DNA of 51,247 bases from positions 1-51,247 of the forward strand of contig JANXAL010000063.1 of NCBI GenBank assembly GCA_025062325.1, read 5' to 3'. Of the stretch, positions 16,260 to 25,351 are shown piece by piece (within the stretch, counting starts at the first letter, position 1; each line of letters starts with the position of its first letter). The notes beneath the pieces are model-generated. The model was given only the letters and a program-made list of their open reading frames with translations, was not told where the DNA came from and searched no databases. A program made the translations under genes and the position numbers. Source of the DNA: Roseiflexus sp. GTDB lineage: Bacteria > Chloroflexota > Chloroflexia > Chloroflexales > Roseiflexaceae.

Positions 16260-18039
16260 GGTCGTTTTTGGCAGCGTCGAACAGGAAGCGCTGCAACGGT
16301 TCTGGTCGATGCTTGGCGAACGCGAGGGCGCGCCATCTCCTGTGCAGGTTCCTGGCGTCATCCTCTTTCCGAACATTTCCTCTAGCGATCTGCGCCGGGC
16401 GCTTCCCCCGGGCATCCGAGCAGCCGGACGCGAAGAGGTGAGTTCCGAGCGGCTTCCCGCCTGGATCGAAGCGCACCTTGGCGCTCCCCTGACCCGCGAT
16501 CAGATCGACGTACTGCGAGCAGTTTTTTCACCCGAGGTTGTCATTCCTGCAACCATGACGGTCCGTCAGCCGGTGCGTCGTGACACGTCCGCTGGGTTGA
16601 CCGACTATCTCCTCAGCCCGACGCAGGAGTGGGCGCTCAAGGTTGATCTGGAACTTTCGGACGAAGCTGAGAGCGCGAACCGCGACATGGGAGTGTGGCA
16701 GGTCAGCGGCGTGGCCGGCAGCGGCAAATCGCTGCTGATCGTCTATCGCGCTCGCCTGCTGCGGCAGTATTTTCCCCAGAAGCGCATTCTCGTCCTGACC
16801 TTCAATCGTCCGCTAATCCGCGACCTCGAGGCGCGCTACAAACGCCTTACCGATGACGACACCGGCGTCGAATGGCAGACTTTCCACCAGTGGTGCCTGA
16901 CACACTGGCCAGGCGACGAAGGGCGACCGAAAATCATCACTGAACGCAAGCGTACAGCGATCATCGCTGAGGTGTTGCGGCAGCACCTGGCGGACACGTC
17001 GATATCTGAACGGATGTTCCATGAAGAGATTGACTGGTTCAAGGGTCGGTCGTTGAATACGCTTCAGGACTATCTCTCCGCTGATCGGTCAGGGCGCGGT
17101 TTCGGCTTGAGCGAAGCCATGCGTCATCGCGTGTTCGTTGCCATGCAGGCGTATACGCGCCGCCTCGAAACACAGGGGCTTATCGATTGGGGCGATGTTC
17201 CGCGCCGTATCCGGCGTGCGCTACTCGAAAATCGCGTCTCCTTTCAGCCGTATGACTTTATTCTGATCGACGAAGCGCAGTTCTTCGCGCCGATCTGGTT
17301 TGAGATCGTCAAGCTGATCCTCAAGCCGAAAGGTCATCTGTTCGTTGTTGCCGACCCGACGCAGGGCTTTTTGCGGCGCGGAGAGTCGTGGAAGGCAGTG
17401 GGGTTGGAAGTGCGCGGACGTTCGATACGCCTCGACCGATCGTATCGAACATCCCCCGCCATCCTCGACTTCGCCTCGCGTATGTATCAGATGCGCCTGC
17501 CCGACGACGAGGAAGCGATCATTCCACAGGCAGCGCCTCAAGCGCAGAGCGAACCGCCGCAGGTTATCGCACTGGACAGCGAGCAGGACGAGATAACGCG
17601 CGTCATTAACGAAATCCGCGCGCTCTGCAACCGTGGCGTGCCGCTCGAACATATCCTGGTGCTCCACTCCGATTGGCAGGGGGTTGAACGGATGCTGGAA
17701 CGTTTGCGGCGCGAGTTCGGGAACGCTGCGGTTGCCGACCCGAAGAAGATACCGCCGGGGAAGCATCTTCGAGTCTGCACCATGAATGCCGCCACTGGTC
17801 TCGAAAGCCCAATTGTCTTCGTCATGGGCGTGCACCGCCTTTATGAAGCGGAACAAGATCCGCGCCTTTCCGCTGAAGAGCGTGCTGAACTGATCCGCTC
17901 CAATACGCGGCAACTGTATATGGCATTTACGCGCGCTGCTCAGCGTCTGGCGATCACCTGCGTCGGCGATCCGCCGCCATTTCTTCTACTGTCGGGGTCT
18001 TCATCCGTGTACGGGCGCGAGTACGCACGTGCGTCCTGA
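16219..18039 (+). CDS. UvrD/Rep-like superfamily 1 helicase (NERD-helicase type)
   Basis: This intact frame encodes about 606 aa with SF1A helicase motifs: VSGVAGSGKSLLIVYRA, VLTFNRPLIRDL, FILIDEAQFFAP, VVADPTQGFLRRGESW, LDRSYRTSP, TMNAATGLESPIVFV and LYMAFTRAAQRLAI. The DE-A-Q form of motif II and the short 2B region fit NERD-domain helicases. Residues about 85-130 after the start (SSERLPAWIEAHLGAPLTRD) are the linker seen in that family. ATG 16219 is the first Met after the second frameshift region; earlier starts in this frame have no family similarity. It may still give a working motor without its N-terminal domain, or be a decaying gene. It follows the DNA2-like helicase in the same direction. 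Confidence 0.75.
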   Translation: MHKTPLQGELFDNRVVFGSVEQEALQRFWSMLGEREGAPSPVQVPGVILFPNISSSDLRRALPPGIRAAGREEVSSERLPAWIEAHLGAPLTRDQIDVLRAVFSPEVVIPATMTVRQPVRRDTSAGLTDYLLSPTQEWALKVDLELSDEAESANRDMGVWQVSGVAGSGKSLLIVYRARLLRQYFPQKRILVLTFNRPLIRDLEARYKRLTDDDTGVEWQTFHQWCLTHWPGDEGRPKIITERKRTAIIAEVLRQHLADTSISERMFHEEIDWFKGRSLNTLQDYLSADRSGRGFGLSEAMRHRVFVAMQAYTRRLETQGLIDWGDVPRRIRRALLENRVSFQPYDFILIDEAQFFAPIWFEIVKLILKPKGHLFVVADPTQGFLRRGESWKAVGLEVRGRSIRLDRSYRTSPAILDFASRMYQMRLPDDEEAIIPQAAPQAQSEPPQVIALDSEQDEITRVINEIRALCNRGVPLEHILVLHSDWQGVERMLERLRREFGNAAVADPKKIPPGKHLRVCTMNAATGLESPIVFVMGVHRLYEAEQDPRLSAEERAELIRSNTRQLYMAFTRAAQRLAITCVGDPPPFLLLSGSSSVYGREYARAS

Positions 18040-18044
18040 GAAAG

Positions 18045-18175
18045 CTATCGCCAGAGCAAACGTTCTCCAAGTAAGTAGTCGCGGGGGGGCGCCAGCGGAT
18101 CGTTGGGATCTAACTGTGGAAGCGCTGCGCGTTCTATTGCCCAGTAACGCTCCGAGGCGGGCGCGCCTCCACAAG
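18045..18175 (-). pseudogene. possible C-terminal gene remnant
   Basis: On the reverse strand a frame without a start codon reads SERYWAIERAALPQLDPNDP and then RDYLLGERLLWR before a TAG at 18047-18045. Its composition is protein-like and unlike the other frames, so it may be the tail of a lost gene. I cannot assign a family. The remaining bases to 18232 include a low-complexity run of TAACTCC units (18205-18240). Confidence 0.25.
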
Positions 18176-18232
18176 CATGACCTGACCTCCACGATCCGCC
18201 CTAGTAACCCTTAACTCCTTAACCCCTAACTC

Positions 18233-18451
18233 CTAACCCCGTGTCCCGGGCTTGACCGGACAGGTGTTGATGCCTAGCACCGAGTAAAGCGGGCATACGC
18301 CAACAGCAGCCGTTACAAGCAGCATGAACGCAACCACGCCTGCAACGATCTGCCAGATGCCGTTCAGCAGAGTGAAAGTTGCAACCAGAGCGGCCAAGCC
18401 TAGTACTGCGCGAACGCCGCGATCAATCGGGCCTTCATTCTTTGCGAACAT
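18233..18451 (-). CDS. DUF2892 (YgaP-type) small inner-membrane protein
   Basis: The 72-aa product starts MFAKNEGPIDRGVRAVLGLA and has two hydrophobic helices, then CPLYSVLGINTCP, which is the hallmark of DUF2892. These proteins occur alone or fused to rhodanese domains and sit in the membrane; the two conserved cysteines suggest a link to sulfur or thiol handling. An AGGAG box lies seven bases before the ATG. It is divergent from the STAS gene. Confidence 0.85.
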   Translation of the reverse strand: MFAKNEGPIDRGVRAVLGLAALVATFTLLNGIWQIVAGVVAFMLLVTAAVGVCPLYSVLGINTCPVKPGTRG

Positions 18452-18534
18452 CGTCAGGCTCCTTCCCTTCCGTGAGAAATGTATCTGATAACCGCGTCAC
18501 TCTTGAAATGCGGCGGTCAGCGAAAGGTTACAAA

Positions 18535-18562
18535 GTGACTAGTGGCGGCGCTGGGGTATAAT
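18535..18562 (+). promoter_or_regulatory. candidate sigma-70 promoter of the membrane STAS gene
   Basis: TATAAT (18557-18562) is a perfect -10 box; GTGACT (18535-18540) is a partial -35 box at 16-bp spacing. The leader to the GTG start at 18654 would be about 85 nt. Confidence 0.5.
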
Positions 18563-18653
18563 CGTGGCGGGAGCGGTCACTGCTGTCTGCGTACTGGCGC
18601 GTGACGAGCCCGGCAGGCTGCGCGCCGTACTCTTTGAGGAAGGAGGTTTCTCC

Positions 18654-19820
18654 GTGCGGCCTATTGATGACGCCAAATTGTTCAGCAACGTTATCGAACG
18701 CCAGCAGGCGCCAGCGTTGCAACGCATCCTGATCGCCATCAGCAGCGCGGCGCTGGTTGCGCTAATCGTCTTCCTTGCGACGCTGGGCGTCAACCCAACC
18801 GGCGGCGTTCCTGCCGCTGGCGCGGTTGTCGTGATGCTGACCAGTATAGGAGGAGTGATTGTTCTCCGTTATGGGCGTTTTCGCCTAGCAGTTCTTGTGG
18901 CGTCTGCCGGTCTGGTAGGCGCAGTGCTCTTCGTGACCGTTATCTATGGTTATCCGGCTGCAACGCCGTTCTTGCTGGTCACGCTTATTCCGGTTATCCT
19001 GACCGGTCTCCTGGTTGAAACTAGCCGGTTGATCGCTGTCTCTGCGGCAAGCGGGCTGATTCCCGCCCTGATATGGCTCCTCAAGCCAGCAGTTACGCCA
19101 TTTGTCGCCGCTGTTCAACCGCCTGGCGATCTGACAGTCGTTGCGGTTGCGCTGTTCTTGCTCGTACTTTTTGTAGTCACGACGATCATTGCATTGTTCG
19201 GTCCGGTGCTGCGTCAATCGCTGGCAGCCGCGCTGGTGCGCGAGCAGGAACTTGATCGGCTGCGCGCTTCGCTTGAGACGACTGTGCAGGAACGCACCGC
19301 TGCGCTTCAAGAAGCGCTCCGCACCGTTGAGCAGCGTGAAGCGCAGTTGCAGCAGACGCTCGCCGACCTGCGCGCAAGCCAGGAGGCGATCCGTGAACTG
19401 AGCGCTCCAGTTCTTCCAGTGTTGCCTGGGATATTGGTAGCGCCGCTGATCGGCGCTATTGATGCAGCACGAGCAGAGGTGTTCGTCGCCAATGTGTTGC
19501 ACGCTATCGAGCGCGAACGCGCGCATCACATCATCTTTGACATAACCGGCGTTCCAATTGTCGATACCCACGTCGCTCGTATGATCCTGCAGGCTGCCGA
19601 TGCTGCGCGTCTGCTGGGCGCACAGGTTATCGTAGTCGGCATTCGCCCTGAGGTGGCGCAGACAGTGGTGAGTTTGGGCGTCGCTCTTGAGCAAATACGC
19701 ACCTTTGCGAATCTGCAGCAGGCGATCAGTGCGCTGCGCATCGCGTCGTCTGCCGATATGCGTCAACAGAATGCGTCCGCGAATATAGATGCCAGATTGC
19801 TAGAGACAGGAGACGCTTGA
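18654..19820 (+). CDS. membrane STAS-domain regulator (RsbR-like)
   Basis: The 388-aa product has five or six hydrophobic segments in residues about 25-200, a coiled coil (about 205-265, EQELDRLRASLETTVQERTA) and a C-terminal STAS domain starting VLPVLPGILVAPLIGAIDAA. The STAS core HHIIFDITGVPIVDTHVARM keeps the threonine found at the phosphorylation site of RsbR-type proteins. Such proteins act in stressosomes or partner switches, with the N-terminal part as sensor. The frame is open further upstream, but GTG 18654 has a perfect AGGAGG box seven bases before it, which decides the start. It could connect with the RsbW/RsbV-like pair at 46379-47153. Confidence 0.82.
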   Translation: MRPIDDAKLFSNVIERQQAPALQRILIAISSAALVALIVFLATLGVNPTGGVPAAGAVVVMLTSIGGVIVLRYGRFRLAVLVASAGLVGAVLFVTVIYGYPAATPFLLVTLIPVILTGLLVETSRLIAVSAASGLIPALIWLLKPAVTPFVAAVQPPGDLTVVAVALFLLVLFVVTTIIALFGPVLRQSLAAALVREQELDRLRASLETTVQERTAALQEALRTVEQREAQLQQTLADLRASQEAIRELSAPVLPVLPGILVAPLIGAIDAARAEVFVANVLHAIERERAHHIIFDITGVPIVDTHVARMILQAADAARLLGAQVIVVGIRPEVAQTVVSLGVALEQIRTFANLQQAISALRIASSADMRQQNASANIDARLLETGDA

Positions 19821-19878
19821 CCGCGCGCGACTCACGGGATATGTTGTGCAGGAGAAAAATGTGTGCAGGGAGAGAATG

Positions 19879-20418
19879 ATGGCGACTCCAGCGATGTCTA
19901 TCGAGGAACTGATTCTGCAAACCGACGCCAGCGGCGCGCCGGTGCGTCTGGAGTACGTGCGTGGCCGAACACGCTGGGAAGCCTCGCCATCCAGCCGTCA
20001 TCAGAAAGCGCTCCAGCGAATTGAGAGATCGGTTCGTCCTTCGGGCGACGCAACGGGCTGTGCGTGCTTCACACTCTTCGACGTGCTCATCCGTTTTCCC
20101 GATCCCGAAGGTTCAATCAAGCGACCGGATCTTGCTATCTTTTGTGAAGAGCCGCCGGATAGTGATGAGGCGTTGAACGTAGTTCCGGTCGCGGTCGTTG
20201 AAATCCTGAGCCCGGGGTACGAAGACAAAGACCTGGGTCCTGACGGTGCGCCATTCTATCTGGAGCACGGCGTGCTTGACGTTGTGGTGGTCGATCCGCG
20301 CAGCGGCGCAGTCTTCCACTTTCGCCCCGGTCATCCGCCAGCAACGCTTCAGGCGCCAGTCACCCTCTTCCTCTCCTGCGGCTGCACTCTGGAGGTTTCA
20401 TCGCAGCCCGCTCGATGA
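19879..20418 (+). CDS. Uma2-family putative restriction endonuclease-like protein
   Basis: The 179-aa product matches the Uma2/DUF820 family: MSIEELI at the start, SRHQKALQRIER, then FDVLIRFPDPEG.IKRPDLAI, VVEILSPGYEDKDLG and YLEHGVLDVVVVDPRS. The D, E and K positions of the PD-(D/E)XK fold are present as PDL, VEI and K in EDKD. The family is very common in Cyanobacteria and Chloroflexi but its function is not established. GGAG lies six bases before ATG 19879; ATG 19876 and GTG 19846 are in-frame alternatives. Confidence 0.8.
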   Translation: MATPAMSIEELILQTDASGAPVRLEYVRGRTRWEASPSSRHQKALQRIERSVRPSGDATGCACFTLFDVLIRFPDPEGSIKRPDLAIFCEEPPDSDEALNVVPVAVVEILSPGYEDKDLGPDGAPFYLEHGVLDVVVVDPRSGAVFHFRPGHPPATLQAPVTLFLSCGCTLEVSSQPAR

Positions 20419-20517
20419 AGGGCGCGAACCTGCCATTTGACGGCTGCGCTTTTCTGTGGTATCCTCGCCGCGCCTTGCAAATTGTGAAAGAAAAGTAAAC
20501 AAGTCCACGACGACTAT

Positions 20518-21666
20518 ATGAGGTTACGAAGCAGCCGCCCGTTGCGGCGCTGGCTGGCGTTAGCTTTCTTTTTTGCTGCGCTGGTCCAGACGTTGCCGCT
20601 TACGGCGGCAGATCACGCTGGCGTCGCCCCCGAACTCTGGTTGCCGACGCCTCCTGGTGAGCAGTGGCGCATTATTCAAGGATACGCCTGTGGCACCCAC
20701 AACGGCTGGGATCGCTACTCGCTCGATCTCGTTCGGGTTGATGGTCCGAGCGCTGGCGCCCCGGTGCGCGCCGCCGCCGACGGCGTTATCTTCGTCTGGG
20801 CGCGGCGAAGTGGTACGCTCATCCTCCGTCACGAGGGGAGCCTCTACACCATGTATACGCATATGCAGCATGCTGAAAATCCGCAGATCGGACGGATTGT
20901 GGCGCGTGGCGAGGTGATTGGCGCTGTTGGCGACCGCGGATCACCGGGGATGGTTCATCTGCATTTCACTGCGTTTACAGCAGAAGGACCCTGGGCGCGC
21001 AATCGACGTTCTGTGCCGCTGCGTTTCGCGGAAGGATACGATCTGCCGGAGATCGGCGGATGCAATCAGCACGGCGGCAGAATAGTAGTTGCTAGCAGTG
21101 TACGGCTATCGAAGGTCGAAGGAATCGGTTTTGCCGGTGCAGATATTGGGCGCTGGTACAGCAGCGATGTGCGGATTGAGTTTAGCGGCGCAGCGATGGC
21201 GGCGGGGTATCGAGCGGCATGGGGTGCTGATCCTGCTGGCGCGGCGCCGGAGATGACGACGCCGAACGGAAGCATGAACCTCGCCGGAGCAGGCGAAGGG
21301 TTACACACGCTCTTCGTGCGCGGGTGGGACCGCAACGGGCGGCAAACAGTCGCCACATTTGGTCCGATAGGCTACGACATCACTCCACCAGAACCTCCGC
21401 CTGCAATTGGTCTGATTTCTTTGAAAGCCGGGAAGGAAGCGCTGATCTCCTGGGAGCCAGCGGGCGACGCCGCGTCTGGCGTCGCCGGTTATCGCATCTA
21501 TATCGGCAGTGATCCGGGGGGCGTCTCAGAATGGTTCGTTCCCTTGCCGGAGATCGAAGCCCCGCCGCTTGCCCCTGGTGAGCACCTGCTGCGGGTACAG
21601 CCGATTGATTACGCCGGTAATGCGGGTGAGTGGGTGACGATCGCCAGAATTGTCGCGCAACCCTGA
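20518..21666 (+). CDS. secreted M23-type peptidase-like protein with fibronectin-like C-terminus
   Basis: The 382-aa product begins with a signal peptide (RRWLALAFFFAALVQTLPLTAA). The LytM/M23 fold follows, with THNGWDRYSLDL holding the first histidine and aspartate, then GVIFVW, YTHMQH and HLHFTAF, the usual H-x-H. This is the four-ligand set of an active zinc endopeptidase. The second half has two beta-rich parts; the last (about residues 290-380, ISWEPAGDAASGVAGYRIYI) resembles a fibronectin type III domain. It probably acts on the cell wall or on extracellular proteins. It stands alone. Confidence 0.8.
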   Translation: MRLRSSRPLRRWLALAFFFAALVQTLPLTAADHAGVAPELWLPTPPGEQWRIIQGYACGTHNGWDRYSLDLVRVDGPSAGAPVRAAADGVIFVWARRSGTLILRHEGSLYTMYTHMQHAENPQIGRIVARGEVIGAVGDRGSPGMVHLHFTAFTAEGPWARNRRSVPLRFAEGYDLPEIGGCNQHGGRIVVASSVRLSKVEGIGFAGADIGRWYSSDVRIEFSGAAMAAGYRAAWGADPAGAAPEMTTPNGSMNLAGAGEGLHTLFVRGWDRNGRQTVATFGPIGYDITPPEPPPAIGLISLKAGKEALISWEPAGDAASGVAGYRIYIGSDPGGVSEWFVPLPEIEAPPLAPGEHLLRVQPIDYAGNAGEWVTIARIVAQP

Positions 21667-21986
21667 ATAAATCCGGGAAACCCGCGCCCCTCTGAGCTGG
21701 GAGCTGAAGCCCTCGCTCAGGACGTGGAAGCCCCAGAGGAGCTTTCATGACCTCAGCAAGGGCTTCAGCCCGTGGTGTCCAGGAACACCAGGCTGGTTTT
21801 TCATCAGCCCGCAGCGTCCGGGAATGCCAGACTATGAGGGTCGCTCAGGGAGGCTAATATAAAGGTGCAGAGATGCCGAGGCGGGTGATTGATTGCGCGA
21901 CTTTGCGCCTCTGCGTCTGCGTATCAGCCTCGTGGCGAATCGCTTCGATTAGCCTGGCGGAGGCGCATGTTGCGCTCCCCGCCTTC
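21667..21986. other. repeat-bearing gap between convergent genes
   Basis: This 320-bp gap holds an inverted repeat, GCTGAAGCCCTCGCTCAGG (21703-21721) with CCTCAGCAAGGGCTTCAGC (21751-21769), 18 of 19 bases complementary, and a copy of the GACGC/GGCGC family at 21866-21922. The first hairpin is well placed to terminate transcription from either side. No gene is visible. Confidence 0.55.
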
Positions 21987-23924
21987 TCAGATATCTAGGT
22001 TCCGCACCTCTAGCGCATGGGTCTGAATAAAACGCTTGCGCGGCGGGACCAGATCACCCATCAACATCGTGAACGTTTCATCTGCCTGCTGAGCATCCTC
22101 AAGCGTCACCTGCAGGAGCATGCGGTTCTGTGGATTCATCGTTGTTTCCCACAGTTGCGCAGCGTTCATCTCTCCCAATCCCTTGTAGCGCGTCACGACG
22201 GCTTTACTGCGCTCCGACGGCGACAGCGTCGCCAGATACTGATCCCGCTCAGCGTCGGTAAAAACATATTTTTCAGTCTTCCCGTGCACAATCCGATAGA
22301 GTGGCGGTTGCGCCAGATAGAGATGACCGTTGGTGATAATCTGGCGCATGTAGCGGAAGAAGAACGTAAGCAGCAGCGTGCGAATGTGGCTGCCGTCCAC
22401 GTCTGCGTCGCACATCAGAATGATGCGATGGTAGCGCAGTTTAGACAGATCAAACTGATCGCCGACTCCCGCGCCGATAGCGGTGATAAGCGCCTTGACC
22501 TCGTTATTGGAGAGCATTTTGTCGAGTCGGCTTTTCTCAACATTCAGGATTTTGCCGCGCAGCGGCAGGATCGCCTGGTAACGCCGATCGCGTCCCTGTT
22601 TGGCGCTCCCGCCAGCGCTATCGCCCTCAACGATGAACAACTCTGTACGCGCCGGATTAGTATCCGAGCAATCGGCCAGTTTGCCCGGCAGCGAGAACCC
22701 CTCCATGGCGCTCTTGCGCGCTGTTTCCCGCACTTTCTGGACGGCGATGCGGGTGCGCGCCGCCGCGATACACTTCTCGACGATCCGCCGCGCTTCCTGC
22801 GGGTTTTCTTCAAGCCAGGCGCTGAAAGCGTCGCCGAAGACCGTGTTGACGGCGCTGGTCGCGGAAGGGCTGACCAGTTTCTCCTTGGTTTGCGAACTGA
22901 ACTGCGGGTCGCGCAGTTTGACGCTGATAACAGCAGTCAACCCTTCGCGCACATCGTCGCCGGTCAGGTTCCCTTCATTTTCCTTGAGGAACCCTTTGCT
23001 GCGCGCATACGAGTTGATCACCCGCGTCAACGCGCTGCGGAAACCGGCGACATGGGTGCCGCCATCGGTGTTGTTGATGCCATTGGCGAATGCATAGACC
23101 GAGTCGGTATCGAAGCTTTCGGTGTACTGCAGCGCTACCTCCACCATCACATCATCGACAGTGCGTTCGACATAGAATGGGTGCTTGTGGAGCACATTCT
23201 TGTCTTTATTGAGGTGGCGCACGTATGAGCGGATGCCGCCCTCGAAATAAAAGTTGACCTCGTTCCCGTCGCGTTCATCGACGAACTTAAAGCGCAACCC
23301 CTTGTTGAGGTATGCCATTTCGCGGAAGCGCTGCGCCAGGGTCTTGAAGTTATAGTCCAGTGTCTGAATAATCGTTGTATCCGGCAGGAAACGCGTAATG
23401 GTTCCGCGCCGGTTAGTCGGACCGACCTTCTGCACCTCGCACAGCGGAACGCCGCAGCGGTACTCCTGATAGTAGTGCATGCCGTCTCGTGCGTTATGCA
23501 CATCAACGCGCATGTACGCAGAGAGTGCGTTGACAGCCGACACGCCGACGCCATGTAATCCGGATGAAACCTTGTAGCTCTTGTTGTCGAACTTCCCGCC
23601 GGCGTGGAGCATGGTCATGACCACCTGAAGGGTGCTGACGCCCAATTTGGGGTGAGGGCCGGTCGGAATGCCATAGCCGTCATCGGCGACGGTCACTGAC
23701 CCATCTTTATGGATGGTCACCTCGACCGTCGTCGCGCGTCCGGCCATCACCTCATCGACCGAATTATCGACGACTTCGCGCACCATGGTGTGCAGACCAT
23801 TAATGTCGGTCGGACCAATATACATGCCGGGACGGCGGCGAACCGCCTCCATCCCCTCAAGCACCTGGATCTGATTTTCGTCATAGCTGGTCACATCGAC
23901 CGAATGCAGCGGTTCTGTTGTCAT
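21987..23924 (-). CDS. gyrB: DNA gyrase subunit B
   Basis: The 645-aa product is a type IIA topoisomerase B subunit. It has the GHKL ATPase motifs (EVVDNSVDE, DDGYGIPTG, GLHGVGVSAVNALS), the transducer lysine loop (QTKEKLVS), and the TOPRIM motifs EGDSAGGSAKQGRDR and CDADVDGSHIRTLLLTFF, with RYKGLGEMNA near the end. Together with GyrA it introduces negative supercoils. The length fits a short Gram-positive-type GyrB without the proteobacterial insert. ATG 23924 (MTTEPLHS) is the family start; the longer frame runs into the upstream membrane-protein gene. A membrane-protein gene ends 38 bp upstream on the same strand. Confidence 0.95.
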   Translation of the reverse strand: MTTEPLHSVDVTSYDENQIQVLEGMEAVRRRPGMYIGPTDINGLHTMVREVVDNSVDEVMAGRATTVEVTIHKDGSVTVADDGYGIPTGPHPKLGVSTLQVVMTMLHAGGKFDNKSYKVSSGLHGVGVSAVNALSAYMRVDVHNARDGMHYYQEYRCGVPLCEVQKVGPTNRRGTITRFLPDTTIIQTLDYNFKTLAQRFREMAYLNKGLRFKFVDERDGNEVNFYFEGGIRSYVRHLNKDKNVLHKHPFYVERTVDDVMVEVALQYTESFDTDSVYAFANGINNTDGGTHVAGFRSALTRVINSYARSKGFLKENEGNLTGDDVREGLTAVISVKLRDPQFSSQTKEKLVSPSATSAVNTVFGDAFSAWLEENPQEARRIVEKCIAAARTRIAVQKVRETARKSAMEGFSLPGKLADCSDTNPARTELFIVEGDSAGGSAKQGRDRRYQAILPLRGKILNVEKSRLDKMLSNNEVKALITAIGAGVGDQFDLSKLRYHRIILMCDADVDGSHIRTLLLTFFFRYMRQIITNGHLYLAQPPLYRIVHGKTEKYVFTDAERDQYLATLSPSERSKAVVTRYKGLGEMNAAQLWETTMNPQNRMLLQVTLEDAQQADETFTMLMGDLVPPRKRFIQTHALEVRNLDI

Positions 23925-23962
23925 AGACGACTCGTATCGTTGACTGGTGTGGTTGATGCGAT

Positions 23963-24928
23963 TTACACTCTGGGACGGACCACCTGTTGTTCGCTCAGAC
24001 GGCGCACCCGTTCGCGGTAGAACGCCATTCGCGCCGCTGCCAGGCCAGTGCCGATATAGGCGCTGCCGAGCGCCGCCGCCACGCCGCCAACTGTCGAAGT
24101 TCCCAGCATCTCCCAGATGACCTCGGTGCCGCGCGTAATGAGCAACGAGAGGAGCAGGAACCCGACAACGCCCCACAGATTGCGATGCACAACTTCAAAA
24201 CTTGCCCGCAGCGCGCGGAGCGGACCCACTCGGCTCATCACAATCGCCTCATTAGCAAAACCGACATAGATTTGCACCCAAATAATGACGATCAGGATCA
24301 GGCTAAATGCCAGCACGCCCAGCACTTCGTTAACTGCCATAAGCAGCGCCGCCACAAAGGTGAACGGCAGCCCAATAAGCACAAATGCTGTCGCCAGGAT
24401 TGCCATCACTCCCAGCACAGCAGCGCCAATGTGTACCATCACGCGCCATAGGTTGCGCTGCAATGCTGGTTCACCGCGCACTGCGGCGCCTACCAGCGTT
24501 AGAAACAGCACGCCGATAGGAAAGACAATAAGATTGACGACCACAAACGTTAGCGCTGCCGCTGGGACGCTGGCTATCGTGATCACGACGCCTGCGCTGC
24601 TCGTCGCTAGTGCGCCCGGCGCGAAGTGCGGCACAACGAACCGCGGCATCAGATTCATCAGCGCCAACGTCTGGCGCAGGTCAGTCTGACCGAGTTCCGC
24701 CAGCAGTGCGCTCACCTGGCTCTGCGCTTCGCTATTGACGTCCGCCGACGCGCCTGCCAGCCTGGTGAGAAAACTATCGAAGCGATCAAATAATGGTGCA
24801 AACGAAACCGGCGCTGTCATGAGCAGCGCCAGATTGAATACGAACACCAGCAGCAGCGCAGCCGGCCTTCGGTGGATAGCGCGATACCCTTCGCTCAGCG
24901 TGTCGATAATCGAGGCGGATTGCCGCAT
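23963..24928 (-). CDS. multi-pass membrane protein of unknown function
   Basis: The 321-aa product has about six hydrophobic helices (for example LLLVFVFNLALLM, GVVITIASVPAAALTFVVV, LGVLAFSLILIVIIWVQIYV). The part LRALRASFEVVHRNLWGVVG resembles the amphipathic turn between helices in DUF7847/GlpQ-membrane-domain-like proteins. It has no recognised catalytic motif. It lies 38 bp before gyrB and may share its transcript, but the link may be accidental. Confidence 0.65.
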   Translation of the reverse strand: MRQSASIIDTLSEGYRAIHRRPAALLLVFVFNLALLMTAPVSFAPLFDRFDSFLTRLAGASADVNSEAQSQVSALLAELGQTDLRQTLALMNLMPRFVVPHFAPGALATSSAGVVITIASVPAAALTFVVVNLIVFPIGVLFLTLVGAAVRGEPALQRNLWRVMVHIGAAVLGVMAILATAFVLIGLPFTFVAALLMAVNEVLGVLAFSLILIVIIWVQIYVGFANEAIVMSRVGPLRALRASFEVVHRNLWGVVGFLLLSLLITRGTEVIWEMLGTSTVGGVAAALGSAYIGTGLAAARMAFYRERVRRLSEQQVVRPRV

Positions 24929-24963
24929 ACTGGCGCTCTAAATATGTCATAGACAACTTCCAC

Positions 24964-24972
24964 ATTATACCA
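24964..24972 (-). promoter_or_regulatory. extended -10 promoter of the membrane protein and gyrB
   Basis: On the minus strand TGGTATAAT is a perfect extended -10 (TGnTATAAT) box. Transcription would start near 24957, about 30 bases before the ATG at 24928. No -35 box is seen, as is usual for extended -10 promoters. Confidence 0.5.
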
Positions 24973-25139
24973 CATATCGCCAAATTCGGGGAGAGTGATA
25001 TGAACACATGTTTTGAAAAGAATGAGCGCAGGAACGATGAAGTAAGGCGAAGGGCAGGGGGCAAAAGGTGCGAAGCCAGCGTATAAAGACAACCGACAAG
25101 AGGCGCGGCGGCAAATCCAGAGACGTTCGCCAGCGTCGT

Positions 25140-25245
25140 CGAACCAGATGACAAATGAACATGTGAGGCGCCGATGGACGATGACGATACGGCGGTTGAG
25201 CGTGACGTCTTGGGCAGTCCAGACGACAAATGGACGTGTCGGTGT
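25140..25245. repeat. imperfect 22-bp direct repeat
   Basis: CCAGATGACAAATGAACATG (25144) and CCAGACGACAAATGGACGTG (25219) recur 75 bp apart. Otherwise the 423-bp gap 24929-25351 holds only the promoter noted above and no recognisable gene. Confidence 0.35.
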
Positions 25246-25351
25246 TCAGGATTTGCCCTGCTGCTTCCGGAGTTCGTAAATCCGCCGCATGAGGTGAAAA
25301 CAGGACCGCAACGACAACACAGCGCACTATCGTCGCGCCCCATCCGTACCC

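Noticed and set aside
23925-24176. 84-residue N-terminal extension of GyrB
   Set aside because: It overlaps the upstream membrane-protein gene, has no similarity to GyrB, and MTTEPLHS at 23924 is a normal family start.
25140-25245. Possible CRISPR remnant
   Set aside because: Only two imperfect 22-bp repeats with one 53-bp gap, no cas genes and no leader.
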